The notes below the pieces were generated by a model. That model had not been told where the DNA came from. It made no database searches and saw only the letters and a program-made list of their open reading frames with translations. A stretch of DNA of 64,000 nt, taken from contig CM019069.1 of NCBI GenBank assembly GCA_009667805.1, positions 61,435,422 to 61,499,421 of the forward strand, read 5' to 3'. The stretch's first letter is position 1. The number at the start of each line of letters is the position of its first letter. Shown here piece after piece: positions 11,801 through 21,863 of this stretch. Position numbers and translations under genes: made by a program. The DNA is from Leptobrachium leishanense (lineage: Eukaryota; Chordata; Amphibia; Anura; Megophryidae).

Positions 11801-12382
11801 TGGTGTGACGGCACTGTTGCCGACGCTAAAAGCCCAATTTTAAAGCACCTATTGTTACTTTCATCTAAAGCCTGCATAAGTTTCACAATAATTTAGCCAA
11901 AAAAAACACTAAACTTTTTCTGCGCGTCCTAAAATGTCTTTTCATACAGGCTGCCGCCCCAAGCAGTTGTTTATGGATAGATTAAAGGAAAAGCATTTAC
12001 CGTCATATGAAACATCATTTTTTTGTTTTTAAGTGTTTCTATACATCCTAGAAATTCGCCACTTCACGGGCAGGTTATGGGGACCTCCTAGGCACGATAT
12101 TTGAAGGAATTTTTGGGTTTTATTTTTAACCCTTATTTCATGGAAAACTCACTGTCCCTTTAAAAACGTTTTTTTTAAAACTTTTTGTCCTTATTTCCTG
12201 TCCCCCAGGGCACTACCCGGACCCCCATAAACCTTTTATGGCAAATATGTAGCATATATGCCCTCTTGGAGGGCACTCTAAAAAAAACGAATTTTCAGCC
12301 CCATTGACTTGCATGGGGGTTTAGGTTCGGGTTCGGTCCCGAACCGAACTCGGGGGGTGTTCGGCTCATCCCTATTAAGGAC

Positions 12383-12545
12383 CAATGACGGAACTGTTCC
12401 GTCATAAATGCATTGAGTTTAGATACCCTTGGTCCTAAACCCCTTAAGGACCAACGATGGAACATTTACGTCCTAAATGCATGGACTTTACAGAGCCCTG
12501 GTCCTTAAGGCGTTAAAGGGTTAAATTGCAATTTTAACCCCCCCC
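12383..12545. repeat. CCCTTAAGGACCAA repeat fragment
   Basis: Two diverged tandem units, each with TTAAGGACCAA-GA-GGAAC, TAAATGCAT and a closing GGTCCT. A related CCCCTTAAGGACCAGGGCTC block occurs at 55913. The hAT inserted in this repeat, since its target duplication TTAAGGAC is part of it. Confidence 0.6.
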
Positions 12546-12555
12546 CCATTCTCTG

Positions 12556-12897
12556 TCAGATGAGCATTTTTACGAGCGGAAGGAACATCCATGAGAGTGG
12601 ACGTCCATCCTCTCTGATGCCCGTCTGACACCCTCAACCTCGTTGAGCGCAGCCAGTATGCTCAGCACTGCAAGGCTCGATTCTCCTATGGAGGATCGCG
12701 CTTTGTAGCCCCTTTGATCGCCCGCCGTAGCGCTTCGACTTGGAGGCTTTCTAATCGGACGCTGCATGCCTGCTGTAGCGGGCGCAAATTTGCTCGCGCT
12801 ACAGCGTGTGGCTGGCCCTGTCACAGCGTCACAACGCTGCAACGGATGTCGGGAGGCACGTCAGGACGAGTGCACATAGTGCACTTGTCTGACACCA
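12556..12897. mobile_element. Harbinger-type inverted-repeat element, diverged
   Basis: The right end reads GTCTGACACCAGCC followed by TAA, matching the termini of the elements at 24763, 26003 and 45763. The left end (TGTCAGATGAGC) is weaker. Non-coding, GC-rich interior with several CG dinucleotides. Confidence 0.45.
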
Positions 12898-12990
12898 GCC
12901 TAAACACACACAACGACTTTGTGTCTCTACATTTTTTTCTCTACCTTGAACCTAGATACTAATCCGTTGGTCTAGAATTATTGTGTTTAC

Positions 12991-13088
12991 CTGGATAGAA
13001 AATTGTGGTTTCTGCAGGTCCTCTGTTTCACATTCAGGCACTGCAGGTCCAGTTGTCGACATTGCATTTGTGTTGTGGTTACATTGTG
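12991..13088 (-). CDS. casp10: Caspase-10-like exon 4: linker
   Basis: This is a 98-nt exon with acceptor TTTGACAG and donor CCAG|GTAAAC. Its first 2 nt complete the codon opened by exon 3, leaving 32 whole codons. The product is a hydrophilic linker (for example TTGPAVPECETEDLQKP) as expected between DED2 and the protease domain. The linker is poorly conserved between species, so support comes from splice sites and phase rather than homology. The next exon is 8.4 kb away because the 7.7 kb hAT element sits in the intron. Confidence 0.65.
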
Positions 13089-13113
13089 CTGTCAAATTAA
13101 ATAGTTCAGTTAA

Positions 13114-13499
13114 AGGGATATTCTAGTTTTCAATTTTACTCCTAAATATATTCTGGTTTTTACCAACTGTATCACCTTAAAATAAAGGTTTGCCGAATAA
13201 TGACATTTTTACCCTTGTATTTGAACATAGAGCAGCTGCTTCTTCCCTCCTCCCACATCCGCTCTCTGTAAAATGATCTCAACCATACTCCCCTCTTCAG
13301 CTCAGCCCTGCACAAAAAGCAGAAATCCTTCTGAACCAGAAAGATAAAGATCAAAGCTCATCTGCAGGTCTGCTAAATAAATCAAATTAACCCCCTGAAA
13401 CGCTTGTAGGAACAAACAGAGAAAAATGGTTTAAATAGCTGGAATGCTTATTTTACCGGGCTTGATTTAATAAGGTATAAAACCGACTGCAATGTCCCT
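13114..13499. mobile_element. TTAA-flanked short element (AGGGATATTC termini)
   Basis: TTAA at 13110-13113 is followed by AGGGATATTC, and the right end is TGTCCCT before TTAA at 13500-13503. The TTAA target and short inverted ends fit a piggyBac- or Kolobok-type non-autonomous element. It lies in the caspase intron between exons 4 and 3. Related TTTAAAGGGACA-type ends occur near 30555 and 32978. Confidence 0.55.
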
Positions 13500-13662
13500 T
13501 TAAACATCAAACAGTAGAAGTAGCCATTATTTGAGGTTATGGTTGCTCATCCTAAGTGTCTACTTGTACAGGTGTAGTAGCAGAGCACAGCTGAGCATTT
13601 ATCCTCGGATGTAGAGCTATATTATTCGTAAGAATTATTCTAATTAAAATTACAATGTTTAC

Positions 13663-13798
13663 CTTGCAAAGTTTTATATGTTGTAGTTATTCGCAGCAGA
13701 TCAGGAGAAACCTTCGTGAGTACTTTTTCCAGAGTATTAATGTTATCTTCCGAGATCATTTCCACCTTTTCCATATAGTTCAGCAGTTCAAGGAATGA
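13663..13798 (-). CDS. casp10: Caspase-10-like exon 3: rest of second death effector domain
   Basis: This is a 136-nt exon with an acceptor ending TTTAG and an AAG|GTAAAC donor. It starts in phase 0 after exon 2 and ends with 1 nt of the next codon. The product begins SFLELLNYMEKVEMISEDN and continues with INTLEKVL and PDLLR. This parallels CASP10 DED2 (SFLAFLEKQGKIDEDN, CLEDLCKTVVPKLLR). It completes the helical bundle begun in exon 2 and leads into the linker before the protease domain. Confidence 0.8.
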
Positions 13799-15607
13799 CT
13801 AAAGGACAATTTGAGAAATGTCAATTATTTCTTGTAATAAATGTTTAATATTATAGGAACATTTGAGTTTAGATTGTAATAGTGAACTGAGAGTACCCCC
13901 TTCTCCACCCAAAGCTGTCCCTGACAGGGACATGCGCTGAGGTCAGTAGCTAGTATCAGAGCCAGATAATCACAGATATTAACTCACTTTCTGCGGTTTG
14001 TGTTTAGCTGTAAATTATCTTTTACTCATTTACTGCACCCACACATATTATATACTGGTTTTCTCACCATTAAATGGACTTTCTAAATATACCATTATTT
14101 TCATCATATCATAGCCTAGTACTAAAAATCAGGTCATCCACAGATGGTAGCCGTCAGGTAGATATATTTTTAGGGCACTATCATCTTCCTACAGCTAAAA
14201 CGGGGATGCTAAAGGAAAAAAAACAGCGTCTGCTATTCTCCCCTTAGCATCCCCGTCTTACCTGTAGATTACAGGGCAGGCGCTGAGTCCAGCAGCCTGC
14301 CCCGTAGCAGCCGCTAATCTCCTGGATGCTCGGGGCAGCGCTAAAGCACCGTCCCGAGCATTCCCCCCATGGAGTCCATAGGACTGCATGGAGGCTTCTG
14401 CTGCCGGGTCACATGACCAGCAGGATCTCGCCTCTCGCGAGATCCTGCAGGTCCACGGAGTGATAGCGGAGGGAGACTGGGAACTTTTTTCCCCAGTCTC
14501 ACTCTTCTCTCGGCAGCCAGAAGCAGCGGATCAGGTCGCCGTTCTCGCCGCGGGATGCGAGGTGAGTATTTGATGTTTGGGGGGGTTTACAGCTACAGCT
14601 AACTGATTCCTCAGCAGCGCAATCACTTAGCACCAGCTCTAAGCTGTAGCCAACTTTTTAGTTAGTGACAGCCCTTTGTAATAAGCGTTAGGACTATGTG
14701 ATCCTAACGCTAATTACTCTCTGCTTATGCTCTGCGCTCCCCATGTTAAGCATAGGGAGAGCAAAGTACAGTAAGCTGGCGCTAAAAAGCGCTAATACCG
14801 ATTCACTAACGGATTTTTTAACCCGATAGCGAATGGCATAGGCGACTCTACAGGGGGGCAAGGGGGGGCAATTGCCCCCCTAGGTTATTCCTTGCCCCCC
14901 CATGTGCCCCCCCACCAAAAATCAGCATCCAGCTTCCCACATTTATTCGGACCAACATATCTCCGTCGCTATGCATCTTATATGGAAGAACTAGGTGTCA
15001 TTCGAAAGGGCAGATTCTGGCCTTTCCAATGATACCCAACATGACCATATTCAGTGTGAAGTATAAGTCATAAAACATTAAATAAAAACGTGTACTTAAA
15101 CATTTTCACAGGGTTGAAATGGCTCAGCAGTGAAATGGTTAATGTTCAGACTATACACTACATTGTGTATTACGTTAGTTTTTGCCTTGGTTTTAGTTGT
15201 ATATTAAGGGTTAATGGGCAGGCTTCATCCCTTACAGTATGCATTTGTTTTTTCCTTGATTAATGGCATTTTACAGGTTGATGGGTAAACTACATGCCTC
15301 AGTGTATTCATTTCATGTGTTCCCTTGATGAATGGCATTTTACGGGTTAAGGGGTAGCTAAATGCCACATTGTTTATTATTTTTATTGTATTTCTCTGGG
15401 TTTATGGCATTTTAGGGGTTATTATGGAAGTTAGAATCTAAAGGGTCTAATGATCTTTAGATCCTCTGTTTTCCGTCACATTTTGGGGAATTTATTTTTC
15501 CGAAAATAAGGTGAATTAGTACAACAAAAAAGGCATCATTGCATCACATTACTCATTGCATAACATTACTCTGGGGTTTTGGAATCTTATTTATATATAC
15601 TTATTTA

Positions 15608-16857
15608 GGGCACTATTACCTGGTGTGAGCTAACCCTTGCGTCGGCGTGATTTTGCGTTAGCGCCAGGTTAATTGAGTCTAGCGCTGGACCAGCAGATTG
15701 TTTGCCTCCCGCTACAAATGGGAAAAATCACTTAGCGCATTGCTATTAGCGATTTGTACCGCGAGCTTAATGTACTTTCCGCGTCCTATACTTAACACAG
15801 GGAGTGCTAGAGATCTCTAGCACTTTTGCAGCTAACAGATCACTTGGTGCCAGCGCTAAATTTTTTGAGGTGCACTAATTGCAACATTTTACCTACTGCT
15901 CAGCCCTGGTGCTAACTCCAAAAAAACAGAAAAACCAGGTCCTCGTCCAAAATTAATAGGCAATTGAAAGGAATGCAGCACAGGTGTTCTCTTGGCCCCA
16001 TACACCATAGTAATAGATATGGTCAGCAATGTCGCTGCTGTTGCAGTAAGCTCTATTATAAATGTATCCTTTATGCACATATATCCTAATTCTAATATAT
16101 TGCCTAATTTTAAACATTTTATGCTGGGGGTTATTCATAGTATGTAAGCAGTTGATTATTAGGGTGACTGTGTGGACCATGTTTAAAGGGACACGTGAAT
16201 AAGTCTTGCCCTGAAACATGTATTATTGCTATGCTGCAGCAGGGAAATTGTTGTCGCTCACCTGGCCTTCCTTTTGTATCTATTAAATGCAGTGTAATGA
16301 TTCTACATGCTGTCGGGTGGCATTTATCATGCAATGCCCATCAGCCTTAATATATGTGTGCATCAAAACATGGATGATACGGCCACCGTGGAGGATTTTA
16401 ATAATGCAGGGGTGTGAGGTTATTCATTGGATGTGTTCATATTCAAGCTTGTGAGGGCGGGGGATAGGTATGGCCCGGCACTCTGCACTGAAAAAAAAAA
16501 ACAGTTCTATCCTGTACACAACCGCATTAGCGCTGGGTCTCAACCCGGGTCTTAGAGTTTCCCTAGCGTGCGCCAAACGACTTTGTTCATGGACTACTGC
16601 AGACAAGGTGATCTGTTAGTAGGTCGTCAGGCACTAACAGGGTTATTCAGAAAGCAGTGAAAAGCAGGAGAATGACTGGAGAATGGAAAATTCTAGGTCA
16701 AAATTTTTCTGGTTTGGTTATTTTGACCAAGAATTTTCCATTGTCCAGTCATTCTCCTGCTTTTCACGCTCTCTGAATAACCCTGTAAGTTTTAGCGACT
16801 CGCACTAAATTTTTCCTTTAGTGATGGTGTTTTAGTTCACACTAGGTGATAGGGCCC
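15608..16857. mobile_element. Harbinger-type element, third nesting level
   Basis: The left end GGGCACTATTACCTGGTGTGA and the right end (complement GGGCCCTATCACCTAGTGTGA) form an inverted repeat. TTA flanks both sides (15605-15607, 16858-16860). It is related to the termini of the outer element but diverged. It contains the 148-bp hairpin element. Confidence 0.65.
16638..16785. mobile_element. Hairpin MITE, fourth nesting level
   Basis: Almost the whole 148 bp folds on itself. The left arm CAGGGTTATTCAGAAAGC, then AGCAGGAGAATGACTGGA, is complementary to the right arm. TAA flanks both sides. A relative lies at 17329-17510. Confidence 0.8.
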
Positions 16858-17328
16858 TTAGTTTTATTCAGTGATATGATTTAGTGGTGAAAAGTATTAG
16901 TGCCCCCCCAGTTTTGACTGCGGTATCTTCTGTGCCCCCCTAAATATTGTTCCTAGAGTCGCCACTGGTGAATGGAAGGTGATTTATGCGGCACGCTATC
17001 CGCTCATTAACCTAGCGCTAATGCTCATTTATGTGAGCGCTAGCTTTAAGGAGGTGACAGAGCTCTTAATGGTTTACTGGCAACACTTTGTTACATCTCA
17101 CATTCTCCAATAGTTCTGGTGCTATAAATTATAGAAACATACAGATGCAATAATATATAATTATATAACTTATAGCACCAAAACTATTGGGGAAAGTGAG
17201 ATTTATTATGTTTTCGTTCTGAGAATGTGCAGCAGGAGTCCAAGGCAGCCAATTCAGCATTGCATTAGAGACCTTTTTTCCACCATTTTTTCAGTGTCAT
17301 TTTCTGGGATTTTACCTTTTAAAACTCA

Positions 17329-17510
17329 CAGGGTTATTCAGAGAGAGGTGAAAACCAGGATAATGACTGGAGAAGTGAAAATTCTAGGTCAAAATAGCCA
17401 AATCAGAAAATTCCTCCCATTTATCTCACTTTCCAAATCAGCTATTTTAACCTAGAATTCTCACTTCTCCAGTCATTCTCCTGGTTTTCACCTCTCTCTG
17501 AATAACCCCC
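17329..17510. mobile_element. Hairpin MITE, second copy
   Basis: This is the same family as 16638-16785: GGGTTATTCAGAGAGAGGTG at the left, its complement at the right, and AATGACTGGAGAAGTGAAAA in both arms. The short loop is AT-rich. Confidence 0.8.
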
Positions 17511-17628
17511 TTAGTTATATTTGCAAAAATAAACCTTTAGTCCCTGTTGGACTTTTTGCTTTTAAAAACCGAAGTAAATGCATGCACGTATGTTAATAAT
17601 AATATGCATCAAACTTTTATTTTCTTAC

Positions 17629-17725
17629 TGCTTTTCTTTTTATCTTTTTACTGAGTTTCAGAAGGAAGATTATCTCATCTTGATCTTTAGTGGTGATATT
17701 TTCTGAGATTTCAAACAGAATTTGC
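17629..17725 (-). CDS. casp10: Caspase-10-like exon 2: start of second death effector domain
   Basis: This is a 97-nt exon between a CTCACAG acceptor and a CA|GTAAGA donor. Its first nucleotide completes the arginine codon left by exon 1; the other 96 nt give 32 codons ending on a whole codon. The product includes ILFEISENI and DEIIFLLKLSKK, matching the CASP10 segment LLYELSEGI...MIFLLKD at the start of DED2. If the donor is not used, the frame stops four codons into the intron. A GGGCCATATT inverted-repeat element begins 55 bp upstream of the acceptor on this strand (17781-18522). Confidence 0.8.
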
Positions 17726-17780
17726 CTGTGAGTAAAAAAGAGATGGAGTGTAAATAACAATGTCCAACAATATATTCTAG

Positions 17781-18522
17781 GGGCCATATTACATTCTCTG
17801 CGCAAATGCGTTTGCGCATCGCAATTTTTTGCACACATTTTCCAGCGTTATTGAGCAACAATTAACGTGATATTCAGATCCGAACGCATTTTCTCATCCG
17901 TCAAAAAATAACGTTAGAAAAAAAACGCGCAAAATGAAGTGTAATACACACGCAGTAACATTGCGCATGTAAAACAGTGGGCGGAATGTTTTTTTCGCAG
18001 GATTCAGCCATTCAGATCTAAGAACCTTAATTGACATCAATTAACCTTAATTGACTCACTAGTGTTTTTGAGCCTGTCAAAATAAATCTGAGTATACATG
18101 CTGCAGCAATAAAAAAAATATGCACGAATTCACAATTTTATTGTTTGGGTATGTGTAGAATGTGTAACTATACTGTGCTGTATTTTTTTTTTTCGTGCTG
18201 GTGTATTTTGTTTCAGCCAGAACATTCAGATTTGCAGTTACCACCAGCTTTTCAAAGACGTTAAAATTATGCACGCAAACGTCGTTCGTAGGAAGTTGCA
18301 CATCTATTGAAATACCATCCGCGTAATGAATTTGCGCTCACAATGTTGAGTATAGAATGTGCACATTTCATCACGCTCGTGCAAGTCCATCCGCGTTAAA
18401 CGATAACGCGCACCGTTTGCGCGAACGTTGAAATACGACTTTCTTCGCAAATGGTTTTGTCCTCGCGCAAATGTGCATTTGCGTGCTCGCAAACCCGATG
18501 CGCGAAGAATGCAATATGGCCC
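17781..18522. mobile_element. Inverted-repeat element, GGGCCATATT family
   Basis: The left end GGGCCATATTACATTCTCTGCGC matches the complement of the right end (GGGCCATATTGCATTCTTCGCGC). TAG flanks both sides. The interior is rich in GCGC and TTTGCGC words. The right half is shared with 30578-30965. It lies in the caspase intron between exons 1 and 2. Confidence 0.65.
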
Positions 18523-18747
18523 TAGTTCTTTGAATAAGCATGGCCAAGCGACCTGGGTACAGGTGAAAGAACGGTTGTTTCTTTTTTTTAAGAGCATATA
18601 TAGCATATGGTAGGAGTGAGCCTCGAACATATCTTCTCTTTTAATTGGTATCCTGCTAAAAATTCCTAGACAAAATGATATATACTCCTGGAGAAAAACA
18701 CTTTTTAAACCAGTTAAAAGTGATATAGTTGGTTTATAAATTAATTC

Positions 18748-19438
18748 AGGATTCACCGCAGGGTCCCCGAAGTGCACCGAAAGGGAGCTGCAGAACGCCT
18801 CTGAACAGACTGCAGAACGCCACTGAAGACTGCCGAATAGACTGCGAAACGCAGTCGCAGAGCGCCAAACTGACCACCAAATGCTGCCGAACTGCAGAAA
18901 ATCATAAAATAAAAATCTGCTATTTATAAAGGCGTTTAAAACAAAAATGCATGAAAATATGTGGAAATAATAAAAAAGGTCCTATAAAAAATAATAAAAT
19001 GGTCTGTTACAGAATTTTAAAAAACACCTTTAAAAAAAATTGGGACTCAAAAATTTCGCCTAAAATAAAAAATAAAAAAAGCTTTTTACTGAAAATGAAA
19101 AGAATAAACGTTTGAATAAAATGACAGTAAAGACCATAATACTTTTTACATTGAATAATATGGGCTTCGCCTGTTTAAACCTGTCGAAGTGAACCACCGA
19201 AAATCTGGGCATTTCTCCAACATTTTGGTGCAGATCGGCATTCTTTGATTAGATTATCCATAACGTCTCTATGGGACAATTTCACTGTTTACTGCATCGT
19301 ATTTCGCTGGCAATTCACCAGTGTCTGGCTAATTGACAGATTTCTGAATAGACGAACTGCCACAAAATTGCACCATACTGGGAAATTCACTGTTCAGTGC
19401 AATTCGGTGGTAGGTTCGGTGCTCTTTGAATAATCCCT
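18748..19438. repeat. Dispersed repeat, forward copy
   Basis: One end carries ATTCACCGCAGGGTCCCC and the other GGTGCTCTTTGAATAATCCC. A diverged copy in reverse orientation is at about 57168-57935. The interior is A-rich and non-coding. TIR-like ends suggest a non-autonomous DNA element, superfamily unknown. Confidence 0.5.
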
Positions 19439-20500
19439 TAAATGCACACAAAAACTAACTTCACTTCAGTATATACAGAAACAAAACTGCAGTCAGATAT
19501 TGTCAGTCTTAAAGCTTTGTTTGCTAGACCACGGGAAAATGTTATTTGTCGAATTCATCTCTTATCCAACAGAAACAGCACCTACCCGAAAATGCCATGT
19601 CACTGCCACATCTTTGCGCCCATCATTCTTCCTTAGTCTTGACCTTGTCTCCCTTGCTTGTTGCTGCATTACTCAGTATTATTATCCATTTGACTGTCCC
19701 CATCACGTCTTTGTCTCCTAAACTATCTCTGCTCCCCGATAATAAGTTGTTCATAGAGAAAGTCTTTAAGGAGGAGGTGAAACATATTGATGGACTGTGG
19801 GTGCCCTTTGTGACATTCCACGGTGAGCTACATTGCCTGACGGCATCTTCCCGTATAAAGAGCTGTCAACTGGGAGAAAGCAAGAGAGTTTCACACTGAC
19901 ACAACATACTGCATGTGTTCCGGATGGTAACGGATATCCGTGATCCCTTCACGCATATGCTGCACAACCTACAATGCCGGTCTTTAGAATAGGCAGAAAT
20001 CTAGCAACAGGATAGACACACAAAAAAAGACAGGGTTAAGAACAAGCCAGAGTTAGAAACCAGAGAGGGTAGTCACGCAGGCCAGGGTTTGGTACACAGG
20101 GTTAAACAAACATATATAACTGAGCCAAGAGAATGGTCAGAACACAGCCACATGAATAGCAAGGGTTAATGACAAGAGAGTGGTCAGAACAGAGCCAGGG
20201 TCAATACACAAGAAAACGGTATAATGTCGAAGTAGAACGCACTGTCGGGTAGAAACCATGACAGGGCAATGAGCCAACTGAACATCCCAGATTTTGAATT
20301 TGGCGGGTGGCGTGTCATCACACTGCACCATCGGCCAGTGTCCACAGGAGCCAGCATTATTAATCGCGACCGGCCAGAGATCATGTGACATGGACACCAT
20401 AAGCAGAATGGCTCATAGAAAGCTTATTGTTAGATGATAACATTCGTTTCTCACGCTCTACGTAATGTAAGAAGTGTTTTTGGGATCTCTCTACAGGCCT
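19439..20500. other. No gene recognised
   Basis: A plus-strand frame at 19546-19899 shows no family resemblance. From about 20000 to 20400 short words such as GGTTAA, CAGAACA and GCCAG(A/G)G recur in a pattern seen in old LTR sequences, but no ends could be defined. Confidence 0.4.
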
Positions 20501-20634
20501 TTCTCTAATTAAAGTGTTACAGTAGGACAAGTTTCTGTTTTTACCATCCCAAACCTCTTTTTTCCCACTACAAAGTTACAGGGTAATCCAGACGTGGACC
20601 ACTTGCTCAAGGCACCTAGAGGGGTGTCAGCTAT

Positions 20635-20679
20635 ACCCTCCTGACGAAGCCTAACAAGGCCGAAATGATCGTCGGGGGT
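20635..20679 (+). ncRNA. Hammerhead ribozyme-like motif, Penelope type
   Basis: The core reads CTGACGA (20641-20647, consensus CUGANGA), a short hairpin GCC-TAACAA-GGC (20649-20660), then GAAA (20662-20665). A minimal stem III (AT...GT) leads to a GTC cleavage triplet (20671-20673). ACCCTC (20635-20640) pairs with GGGGGT (20674-20679) as stem I. All three helices and the core are therefore present, with one A/C mismatch at the base of helix II. Very short stem III is known in hammerheads of Penelope-like retroelements. Activity is not shown. Confidence 0.6.
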
Positions 20680-21259
20680 TGCTGCACCTCTCGTGCAGGG
20701 ATGACGTCCTTGGCACTTCAGTACTCGCCATCCTTTCTGGGTGAAGCAGTCTGTTTGCATATGGAGCATTCATCCCTGTAATGGCACAATCGAGCTAAAA
20801 CCTTGTGAGACCTGAGCAGGCCCCACCGTAGAGCAGGCCACTAGTGCTGTTGCTCATTCTCAGGACCCTCGTATACTGCTCTGTTTTCCCCCTACAAAGT
20901 TTATATCTTATATTATTTCTGTGGCGCTTTATTATTGCGGGACTTGAGTATATTATGCTTGGAGATCTGAGAGAGACTGGCTTTTTCGGTTACTTTATTG
21001 AAAGCTAATAATTTGCAAATGTATAATGTGTGCTTTTTTGAGCAATCTCTTAAGAATTACATTGCTTTTACATATGGATATTTAATCCTAGATCTATTTC
21101 ATGCGATTATATACCGTTAAGATATATTGAGAAGAATTTGATTGGCTGTATGGTCGCTAGCCACCCACAATTCAATTGTCGCCTGCTGGGCTTCCTGTTA
21201 CTTCCAGCTATTTCCTGTATTAAGTCATCTGCACCATAATCGAAGAATAAAGACGATGT

Positions 21260-21627
21260 TGTCAGGATAGTGGGTGGCCCAACATGCAGGCATACCCCCC
21301 AAAAAGTCACTTTAATCCCTAAACAGGTTGGTCCTTAGAGAGGCCGATATCTAAACTAATAACAGAACAGTCCGTATACAGGCCAGATTCTGGATAGGAG
21401 ATGCACACATAAGCAGTATAGCAAGCATAAGTCTGTACATAGAGACAGGTAATCATACAAGCCAGGGTCCAGGAGTGTTGAGATCAAGTCAGAGTCAAGT
21501 CCAGGTAATCAGAGAATACAGAGACACAGGAGCTGGCTCAGAAATCACAACAAGGCGTAGAGCTCTGTCAAATGCTGCTATTTAAACCTCTGCTAAGCCT
21601 CTGGTTGGTTGTCATAGCTGTAGAGGA
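21260..21627. mobile_element. Possible solo LTR
   Basis: The segment starts TGTCAGGATAG and ends AGAGGACA. The flanks GATGT and GATGC agree at 4 of 5. Boundaries are tentative because a different repeat starts directly at its right end. Confidence 0.3.
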
Positions 21628-21863
21628 CAGATGCGCGTTCAATACCTCAGCCGCTGCAAGTGCTAAATTAGCAACTTGCAATTGAACGCCGTTCTGCCGC
21701 TCAGCGCTCAGCACTGCTAACTTAGCACTTGCAGCGCCCCAAGGAGATGCTGCGAGTAGCTCAGTGTGACGTAGTACCGATGGCCGCCGCCATGAAGCAA
21801 GTAACAATTCAGTACGGCAATGTTAATTTTGAGGTTTCTGTTCACCAAAGCACAAAATATTTA

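Larger units (their letters stand above)
4696..12374 (+). mobile_element. Large hAT transposon, both ends present
   Basis: The element starts TAGGGATGAGC-GTTCGG and ends with the complementary CCGAACA...GGCTCATCCCTA. It is flanked by a perfect 8-bp duplication TTAAGGAC (4688-4695 and 12375-12382), the hAT target-site length. Length is 7679 bp, of which 778 bp is a nested solo LTR. Layout: 5' tandem repeats, a BED-finger transposase relic (6591-10634), 3' tandem repeats, then about 560 bp of subterminal sequence. It lies in the caspase intron between exons 4 and 5, in the opposite orientation to the gene. A truncated relative lies at 49750-54209, and 3' ends recur at 56335-56698. Confidence 0.9.
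14837..16967. mobile_element. hAT-like non-autonomous element, second nesting level
   Basis: The termini CATAGGCGACTCTA and CAGTGGCGACTCTA (complement of the right end) are inverted. The 8-bp flanks GCGAATGG (14829-14836) and GTGAATGG (16968-16975) match at 7 of 8. The related sequence near 24545 reads across the site without the insert, which acts as an empty-site comparison. C-rich ends (runs of CCCCCC) flank an AT-rich interior; no coding. Confidence 0.7.
14173..17065. mobile_element. Harbinger-type element, outermost of a four-level nest
   Basis: It starts GGGCACTATCATCTTCC and ends with the complement of GAGCTCTGTCACCTCCTT. TTA flanks both sides (14170-14172 and 17066-17068), the Harbinger TWA target pattern. 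Its interior is split at 14837-16967 by a hAT-like insert. A second, 5'-truncated copy at 24125-24641 lacks the insert. No transposase was recognised. Confidence 0.65.

Noticed and set aside
19546..19899. 117-codon plus frame with a hydrophobic segment
   Set aside because: No family resemblance, no splice context, and it borders repeat sequence; probably chance.
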